From Methanobacteriota archaeon (lineage in GTDB: Archaea > Thermoplasmatota > Poseidoniia > Poseidoniales > Thalassarchaeaceae): 64,000 nt of DNA. The DNA lies in NCBI GenBank assembly GCA_016845365.1, contig JAERST010000013.1, positions 62,001 to 126,000 of the forward strand, read 5' to 3'. This document shows, one piece after another, positions 8,323 through 16,100 of the stretch (within the stretch, counting starts at the first letter, position 1; every line of letters starts with the position of its first letter). The notes beneath the pieces were generated by a model. That model had not been told where the DNA came from. It worked only from the letters and a program-made list of their open reading frames with translations, and ran no database searches. The position numbers were made by a program, and so were the translations under genes.

Positions 8323-8400
8323 TGGTGGGCCAGCCAGGATTTGAACCTGGGTCGCGCGGCCCCCAGCCGCGAAGTATAGGCCAAGCTAACCTACAGGCCC
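8323..8400 (-). tRNA. tRNA-Pro, anticodon GGG
   Basis: On the minus strand the acceptor GGGCCTG pairs with CTGGCCC (one T-T mismatch at pair 6-67). The anticodon stem CGCGG/CCGCG encloses CTGGGGG (anticodon GGG, Pro), and the T arm CCAGG/CCTGG encloses TTCAAAT. Discriminator A and CCA are encoded (8323-8326). No clear TATA box precedes it, and it lies 56 bases after rpoN on the same strand, so it may be co-transcribed with the ribosomal cluster. Confidence 0.93.
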
Positions 8401-8456
8401 CTTGTGTGTGGTCTTGCCGTGATTCGATTCTCACAAAGCCTTGACGGCCGGTGGAA

Positions 8457-8663
8457 TCAATCCTCGCGAGCGATGCTGAAAGGCGCAACCTCATCGATCA
8501 AATCGATGTGGCCGACGTACATCCTTCGGCAGCAATATCGCTCGAGGCCGATGTCGTCGAGTACCTTTTGTGGGTCCTCGCCAGCATCGACTGCAGTCTT
8601 GAACTGGTCATACAGGTGAGCGACGACTTTGCCGCAGCTCCAACAACGAACTGGAATCAACAT
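8457..8663 (-). CDS. rpoN: RNA polymerase subunit N (Rpb10 homologue)
   Basis: A 68-residue archaeal RNA polymerase subunit N. The family's zinc-binding pattern is intact: CWSCGK near the N-terminus and the adjacent pair in YCCRRM, and the start MLIPVRCWSCGK is the conserved N-terminus. It helps hold the large subunits together in the enzyme core. It follows uS9 by six bases, preserving the archaeal order eL18-uL13-uS9-rpoN. The rpoK subunit often found next in other archaea is not here; tRNA-Pro follows instead. This gene alone marks the window as archaeal. Confidence 0.97.
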   Translation of the reverse strand: MLIPVRCWSCGKVVAHLYDQFKTAVDAGEDPQKVLDDIGLERYCCRRMYVGHIDLIDEVAPFSIARED

Positions 8664-8669
8664 CTTGCA

Positions 8670-9104
8670 TCACCTGTACGACTTCTGCCACTTCTTGCGA
8701 GCGCCGCGGCCCATTTGGTGCTTCGGCTCCTTGCGTCGTGGGTCATTAACCAGCAGGCTTCGGTCAAATCGTAGGTACTCGTCACGGAGTTCCTCATCAA
8801 TTCCCTCGGCACCGCCGTTGTAGTGTACGAGACCGCGAGCAATCGCTGTGCGGATTGCGTCTACTTGTCCCATTTGTCCACCGCCCTGAACATCGACGAC
8901 TACGTCGACATCAGCGAGGCGGTTCATCGCCTCAGCGATTTGAACTGGCTCGAGCGCCTTTCGGCGAGCGAGAGCCGGCTCCATGATGTGAATCGGCTGG
9001 TGGTTGATACGCACTCGACCTGCACCCTTGCGCACGGTTGCGCGGGCGATTGCGGTCTTGCGCTTGCCACTCATGTTGACGATCTTCGCCTTCTTCCTTG
9101 CCAT
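8670..9104 (-). CDS. rpsI: Ribosomal protein uS9
   Basis: Small-subunit ribosomal protein S9, 144 residues. The C-terminus ends [13 protein letters not shown], the conserved basic tail that reaches the P-site tRNA, and the body has [19 protein letters not shown] and AIARGLV as in all S9 proteins. ATG 9104 shares its A with the uL13 stop (TGATG) and has GGAGGTGA upstream, so initiation is coupled and Shine-Dalgarno dependent; a GTG one codon earlier is less likely. It belongs to the eL18-uL13-uS9-rpoN cluster. Confidence 0.97.
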   Translation of the reverse strand: MARKKAKIVNMSGKRKTAIARATVRKGAGRVRINHQPIHIMEPALARRKALEPVQIAEAMNRLADVDVVVDVQGGGQMGQVDAIRTAIARGLVHYNGGAEGIDEELRDEYLRFDRSLLVNDPRRKEPKHQMGRGARKKWQKSYR

Positions 9105-9592
9105 CACTGGTCACCTCCCCATCTGCTGGAGTCCACTCCAAGGTGGGCGCTGATTTCACCGAGGCGCACGAACTTCTGTGGAAGAGCGCGCTCGAAAGTG
9201 CTCGAATCTCCCCATGCGTGACCTTCTGGTAAGTTCTCGCCAGCGAGGTTTGCTGGAGTTCCAATCATAACTCGCAGGTCGCGAACCGCGTTGCGTCCGC
9301 TGCTATTCTTCTGGTAAGGTAGCATACCGCGCACAGTGCGCTTGAGGATCTGGTCCGGCATGCGTGGGAAGAACGGACCCTTACGAGGGTGGTTCAACTT
9401 GTACTTGTGATCGTACTTGGCGAAGACCGCGGTCTTCGGGCCGGTTACAATCGCCTTCTCGGCATTTACGATGATGACGCGCTTCTGGCCTCCGGCCTTG
9501 CGCGCTGTTAGCAACTCGCTAGCCACATGGCTGGCGAGGCGCCCGAGAACCTTGTCCTGGGCATCGAAAACGAGGGTACTTGCATCAGCCAA
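9104..9592 (-). CDS. rplM: Ribosomal protein uL13
   Basis: Large-subunit protein L13, 162 residues, of archaeal/eukaryotic type. Recognisable segments are [14 protein letters not shown] at the N-terminus, [13 protein letters not shown], the [16 protein letters not shown] loop and the TVRGMLPYQ motif. It begins eight bases inside the end of eL18 and ends by overlapping the uS9 start codon, so the three are translated from one message. No unusual features. Confidence 0.97.
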   Translation of the reverse strand: MADASTLVFDAQDKVLGRLASHVASELLTARKAGGQKRVIIVNAEKAIVTGPKTAVFAKYDHKYKLNHPRKGPFFPRMPDQILKRTVRGMLPYQKNSSGRNAVRDLRVMIGTPANLAGENLPEGHAWGDSSTFERALPQKFVRLGEISAHLGVDSSRWGGDQ

Positions 9593-9950
9593 GGATCCTC
9601 ACCCCCTTGCCATTCGGGTTCTCGTCCATCAATTCGCGGATCGTGAGGACACGTCCGCCTGCTGCTTCAATCTTCGAGCGTGCGCCAGTGCTGACACTGT
9701 AAGCGGCGACGCTCGGCTTACCGGACACATCACCGCTGCCGAGAAGCTTGCCAGGAACGAGGACGATGTCCTCATCGGCAGCGTATCGGCTCAGGCGGCT
9801 CAGGTTCGGTTCAGCCCAGTTGCTGCGGCTCTTCTCGAGCCTAACAGCGACGTCTCGCCACAGTGCAGAACCGGTCGACCTGCTCTGGTCCTTCAAATCG
9901 CCGATTAGGGCGATAAGGGCCTGGTTGGTCTTTCTCATGTTCTTACTCAT
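9585..9950 (-). CDS. Ribosomal protein eL18
   Basis: Large-subunit protein L18e, 121 residues, absent from bacteria. The sequence shows the family's DEDIVLVPGKLLGSGDVSG loop and a C-terminal region of the L15/L18e fold. ATG 9950 is used here; ATG 9938 (starting MRKTNQAL) is a close alternative. A GGGAG lies about eight bases upstream of 9950. It is first in the ribosomal/RNA polymerase cluster and follows the giant surface-protein gene on the same strand after a 150-base gap. Confidence 0.95.
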   Translation of the reverse strand: MSKNMRKTNQALIALIGDLKDQSRSTGSALWRDVAVRLEKSRSNWAEPNLSRLSRYAADEDIVLVPGKLLGSGDVSGKPSVAAYSVSTGARSKIEAAGGRVLTIRELMDENPNGKGVRILG

Positions 9951-10100
9951 AATGACTCCCTCGACGTATGCTTGGGTAGCGCGCCCACCTGACTGCCTGT
10001 TATGAATGCTACGGGTTGCCCCTACGGGGCATAGCGCCGCAGTGCATCGAGAAGAGGGAGAAGCGGGCCTGAACCCACTCCTTCCCTCGACTCTTCGTCA
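9951..10100 (-). promoter_or_regulatory. Spacer with hairpin and likely promoter of the eL18 operon
   Basis: Between the giant surface-protein gene and eL18 there is a perfect 6-bp hairpin (10017-10031, TGCCCC-TAC-GGGGCA), which could end or stabilise the upstream message. After it on the minus strand comes an AT-rich CATTCATAAC near 10000, about 50 bases before the eL18 start. The positions suit a terminator-like stem followed by a promoter, but neither is decisive. Confidence 0.35.
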
Positions 10101-13100
10101 TCAGATTCGGAAGCCGCCGTCGGAGTCAGAACCATCGTCGATTCCGGCGATGCGCTCCTGTCCCTCGGAATCGACGAAGGAACCTGCCTTCACGATCGAC
10201 CCGTAGAGGCCGGATTCTGTAGCCGCGGTGCGGCTCAGCATTCCCTCGCCCAATGAGGCGCTGATGTGGTTGATAATCGACTGCAGCGCGCCGATGGCTC
10301 GGTCGCGCTGGTCGGCTCCAATCTCGTGGTCAGAGTACCTCGCCTCCTCGAAGAGCGAGAAGAAGACGTCGAGGTCCTCTGGCGGCGCGATGCCGCTGAG
10401 CATGCTGGTTACAGCATCCTCGAACTCTCGAGTAGTCTCGTAGACCTTCTTCATAGCGCCGCGGCTGCGGAAGAATCTCACCAATTCCTTGTAACAATTG
10501 AAGATGGTATCTATGTACTCATTCGAAGCCTTCAGCGACATCAGCGAATCGGTGAGGATTCCACGCAGAATCTCGATTCGTCGGCGCTCGATGTAATTGC
10601 GATACATGATCGCGCCAACCATCAAAGCGAAGGCGAGCGCAATTCCCATAATCGTCAGAACTTGCACTGTGAAGAAGCTGGTTTCGCCCTTTGCAATCGG
10701 TTCGCCTAAGAATATCGAAGGGGTGCTGTTGAGGTATTCCTCTTCAAACTCGTGAGAGCCCTTGAAGTGGATGATAACCTGCCATTCTCCTCCGGATACG
10801 CAATAACCGCCTTGACTGCATTCGAGTTCACCGGGGACATCTTCTCCTGAATATTCGAAGCTGAACGCAGCAACTCCCAATTCGTTCGTCGTGCCATAAA
10901 CCACGTTGTGCGGTATCCACTCGCCCTCCTCGGCATTCCAATACTGGTAGGTGAAAATCACCGTTTGATGCTCGACCGCGAGGTCGAGACGGTCGCGCAG
11001 AATCGCGACCGACCCGTTGATCCAATCTCCTTCTTGGTAGCCATCTGGGTTAGACCAGTGGTTCTTCAGAAGGATGTCGACTCGGCTCCTGACGAGGACT
11101 TCGACATCGATGAAGGAGCCGTTGACAACAGGAGTCGTTTCGGCTCTACAACCACCTGGTAATTCCTTAGTCGGCTCGTAAGCGATACGTATCACTCTGA
11201 ATCCTTCCATCAAATCGCCGACCGGCTCAACACCGCGTCGACTCGGATTATCATCCGGATCGCCGCTAAACCACTCGATTTCGCCGGTTCCATCACGAGT
11301 GATGGAAGTGGCCATCGGGCGGGTGTTGACCTCAGGGTCGAGGTAGATATTCAGACACTTGCCGCCGATTGGGTTGCCATTTGTTTGAGTCAACTTAGCA
11401 TCCAAGTGGAATGATTCCTTCAGGTAGAGAACCGGGAAGACCGATCCATTCTGGAAGGAGTAGGAATCCACGTCGTTGCGGAACGGTCCAACCTCTTGCA
11501 GGTGTAGGGTCGAGTTCGAGAAGACCGGGAATAATCGCGTTACGCTGGCGTTGTGGTAGCGATATCGGTCGTTATTCTCGTAGGAATTGAACTCGACCTT
11601 GACGCGAGCTTGCCCGGCTTGAACACCGCTCAGCGGGCAAGTAATCTCGAAGAATCCGTGGACGTTTGTTGCGCCCGGCAGACAACCGGTTACACCAGTC
11701 TCTGAGCCAACCATCTCGTAGGTCACGCGGACAGCGCGATTCGAGAGGTTGGAACCCAATTCGTCGACGAGTTGTCCTGTGACGACCATCGGCTTCTCAA
11801 TCGGTTGGCCCGTGTGAGGGTCAATTTCTGAGGTGTAGACAATTTGGTCGTCGACATTGAGATTCGTTCTGCCGATTAGGCTGAATCCATCGACCTGGAA
11901 TTGCATCACTCGGCGGTAGTGGTCGCTGTTGACGACTTGGGCGCATGGGTCCCATGCGCCCGAGGTGCTGAGCGAATCCGCGTCGAGCGGTTCGCAACCC
12001 TCGTGAGGTAGATTCTCCTCGAAGCGCAGAATGACGTTGACTGGTCCGAATCCATCCGGTAGGAAGGATTGCGGGTCATCGCGTAGTAGTTGCGGGTCGA
12101 GGACCATCTCGTGGTGGATGTTTCCTGCGTTCGGGCAAAGCGTCTCGACGATTTGCCTGTGCGTTCGGTCCTCGAAATCGGTTCCCTCCATGATTAGGAG
12201 GACTTCTCCACCGTTTGCTCCACAGCCATCGAGAGCCTGTCCGGCATCCTTGACGATGGCTGTGCGATTATCATCGGTCACCTGAGCAGTGAATTCCCAA
12301 ATATCGCCGTTTGACCGTATATTCGGAGTCGTATCCTGTAACGTAACGTACGTACGCGATACAACCCAGAGATCCATTTGTCCCGAAGTGCCCTGATGGC
12401 GTGGGTCGCCTGGATAATTGTAGGTCAAGGTGAAGTTACCCAATTCGTGATTCTTGTCGATTGTTAGATTGACCTTGAACCAGCCAGTTCCGTCGGTTTC
12501 TGCGATTCCGTTCGTTCCATCTGCGGACCAGACGTAATTGATGTGGGAATTCTTCAGAGGTTGTAGCGAATTGTCCAGCAATTGCACTTCGATGGAACGA
12601 TTCTGGCCACGGTACAATCGAGGTTCGAGTAATTCCTTGAACTCGGTAGTTCCAATCACGGAGACGTTGAGATATGCTCCGGTTGGAGCGAGAACCGCGC
12701 TCTGATTACCTGTGAAGTAGAAATTCGAATTGGTGAAATCCGCGCGGATTCCGTAGTGGCCAGCAGCGTACTGCGAGTACCATGTCCAATTGTAATCGAA
12801 TGTTGCGACACCGTTGATCATCTGTGGGGCTCGCGCGTAACCAGTCTCCTGCGAGCCAGCAAAGATTCCATTGTGGTCGAGGTCGACTTGCAGCGTCATC
12901 GGGTCGTGAGGCCATGGGACCATCGTGCGATTCCAGACACTTCCGATAACTCGCAGAGTCTCGCCGGTGAACATTTCAGGAATAATTTCGCAACGAATGT
13001 CACTATCCGGGTCGGTCGGTGTGACCGGCCCGCACGGTGGGACATTGAAGTCGCCACCGTTCTGCATGGCGATTCTCCAGTGAGTGCCATTCGAGGAGAG

Positions 13101-16100
13101 GAATGGTCGCAAGCGCGAACTCTCTCCTGTCAGACCTTCGGGAGTTCCATCCCATGACATTGCGTATGGCTTGCCTAAGCTCACGTCTGCATAATCGAGT
13201 CCTGCGGCATCGAGGCTCGGCTGGTGGAAGAGTGCTCTCCACGCACCGAAGGACGAGCCGGTGAATTGTGTTGAATCCCAGAAGAACACCGGCCGAGTTG
13301 AGGCCGTGTACATATCCGCCTCAATGTACATTCTGTGCATCGAACGGATTGCGAAGGCTTCGGTCTCCGAGCCTTCGAGGTATGGGAATGGCCATTCATC
13401 GCCAAGGTCAGGTCTAGCGAATCCTATGAAGGCATAATCGCCGATTGGTAAGCTGGTATTGGTGTAATCATAACGGCCGAGGACATAGTGATCCTTGGCG
13501 TTATCATCCCAGACGATTTCCTCGTAGCCACCAGGCAATTTGCCAGGGCCATTATCCATGGTAGAATTCCACTGTACCTGCTTCCATTGGCCCTGCGCGC
13601 CGGCGGTCTGGACGAAGGTCAATGAGACCCATCCGCCCGAATCGGCGCGGTAACCGTAGCCGTATCCATCGAAGACCGTCGGGTGAGTGTGGTTCCCGAA
13701 AGGACCGCCGTGGACGCGGAACGAGATTGGCGCGTGAGAGATTCGATTGTCGAAAATTCCACGGTCCCAATCCGCTGCGTAGTGAACCTTGTAATCAACG
13801 AAGAGAGGTTGTTCATCGCTTCGGAAGTAGGTCCAAGCGACGTAATCAATCGTTGTATTAGCGCGGATTTCAACCGGCATCGGTTCGGTTTGTGAACCGT
13901 CGTGGTAGAACATCTCGGTCACTTCTGCATACACATTGTATGTGGTATTCGGACCGACGATGAGATCCTCTGGGAAGAGGAATTGACCGACGACGAACTC
14001 ACCCGCAGCGTCGGTCAAGACATCGACGGTTTCGAGGGCGAGAGTGCCGTTTCGAGCCCATTCGATCGTCACTTGTACCGGAAGGTCAGGCGCTGGCTCG
14101 AAGATGCCTGTATCTGGGTCGAGCCAATTCACAGTTCCACTGAAGATTGCAGGGTTGACAGCATCGAGCCAGAGGACATTGGAGCTGGTTAGAGTAATTC
14201 TAGTCGGCACCTTGTCATCCTCGTCGAGGATGCCGTCATTATCGTGGTCCCAATCAGAGGTATTGGACCAATCCTCCTCGAAGTGGTCCCAATCTCTGTC
14301 TGGGCGTTCATCAGAATCGTCATCCTCGTCGATTGCATCAGGGCCAGTGAATGGATCTGAGGGGTCGGCAAGGCCAGAGCCATTGCCGAAATCATCGTGG
14401 TCCCATGGATTGGTAGACTCCACACCGAAGCGCGACGGCCAGAGCATGACCTCGTCTTTGTCGAGCATTCCATCCGCGTCGTCGTCGAGGTCAACATCAT
14501 CGCGTAGGCCGTCGTTATCGTGGTCCCACGGCGAGATGAATGGCGTCGCTGTGTTCAATTCGAGGGTATTGACCAAACCGTCGGCATCCCAGTCATCATC
14601 AGCCCAATTGAGGATGCCGTCGTTATCATGATCCCAGACACTCTGCTCTTCTCCGACGAAACACAATGTCTCCTGAACAACGTCAGAAACCCCGTTATTA
14701 TCGTCGTCTGGGTCTTCTCCATCAGGCACTCCGTCGTTATCATTGTCGACATCGTAGAAGACTGGGAATAGGAGTGCCTGCCCTAACACTCCCTTATCCC
14801 AAACCGCTTGGTACCAACCATCCTCATCGGGGTCGGTATCCCTACCATCGTCGTCATTGTCCTCACAATTCGTGCCGGTGAAGAAGCTTGGAGCGTGGGT
14901 ATTAGCATCGTCGTCAAGGTCGTCATTGCTGTCGACTTCGAAGTAATCCCATATTCCGTCATTATCATCATCGACATCCCAATGATCGTACACTCCGTCG
15001 AAATCATCATCCAAATCTGCTGTATCATTCACCATACATTGTGGATTCATATTCCCTGAAACAGGAGCTCCACAATCATCGTCGGGGTCGACATCATTAT
15101 TCAACAAATCAGCGACTTCATCGGGGAATAGATTTGCATTGCTATCAGAAGTCCAACGGAAGAATCCAAAATTAATTCCTACCCAAGCTGTGTACAAATC
15201 CCGATTGTCTTTCATCTGGTTGTAATTTACAGCCGCACTCGGTCCAGCATCACCTTCTCCAAGGAAATCGAAATGCCAACACTGAGTTTCACAGGTCCAC
15301 TGGCCCTGTGAATTGGTTCCATTGTAAGCTCCTTGGTCAAACTCAACATCGGGTCTGCTGGAATATGGAATAGTGAATGGCATCCCATTTGTGCGGCTGG
15401 CCGGAACAACCGGATAGCCGTAAAGCCAAGCGTAAACTAGCCCGCATCCTTGAACGGCTGCTTGCTGGGCGACTAGAAGCCACCAGAAGGTGTATCCACA
15501 TTCGTTATTGTCGAATGAGCCTCCTTGGCCGGGATCATTGACATCGAGAATTCCATCGTTCCCTTCATCTTGGTCCCACCAATCTGGAAGTCCATCGCCA
15601 TCCAAATCGATGTCGATTCCATTTTGTAGCGAATCTCCGTCGACATCGATGTCGAAGTAGTTAGGACCGTTCCAAGGGCTCCAATGCATCAGAACGTACC
15701 AATACATCTCAGGAATCTGTCCATTGGTAAGAGGGACCGTTGAGTCATCGTAGCCGTTGTGAGGATAGATGAATCCATTGTCCTCTGTGAACGGATTGAA
15801 GTGCCACCACATATCCCAATGTGTGTCTTCAAATTGTTGCCAAAGTTGACTGTCATCAGAACCGTCGATTAGCTCGCCATCGCCGTGTGAGTAACCATAG
15901 TAGGTCGCGAATGGGTCGGTTGCGTCGTTGTCAACCTGCCCACAGTTTCCATCATCTGGGTCGTAGTAATCTGAGATTCCGTCGTTATCGTCATCCCAAT
16001 CCTCGTCATTTTGCAATCCATCTCCATCGACGTCGGTATCGATGTCGTTCGGACCGTCATCTCGGTAACGAGAACCGTTCAGAAGGTGCAGATCGTTATC

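Larger units (their letters stand above)
7892..8456. other. Gene-poor spacer: tRNA-Pro plus a cluster of inverted repeats
   Basis: This 565-base stretch has no believable protein gene. It holds tRNA-Pro (8323-8400), two further copies of that tRNA's 3' end, and at least six perfect short inverted repeats between 8010 and 8275. These are 8010-8022 (CGGCC-GAA-GGCCG), 8071-8085 (AGTCGC-GAA-GCGACT), 8099-8118 (8-bp stem, loop TAGA), 8163-8171 with 8192-8200 (CCTTCGAAC/GTTCGAAGG), 8206-8220 (CCAATC-TAT-GATTGG) and 8251-8256 with 8270-8275 (CTGACA/TGTCAG). It could be a structured RNA, a processing or termination zone after the ribosomal operon, or the remains of an integration site. Confidence 0.6.
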
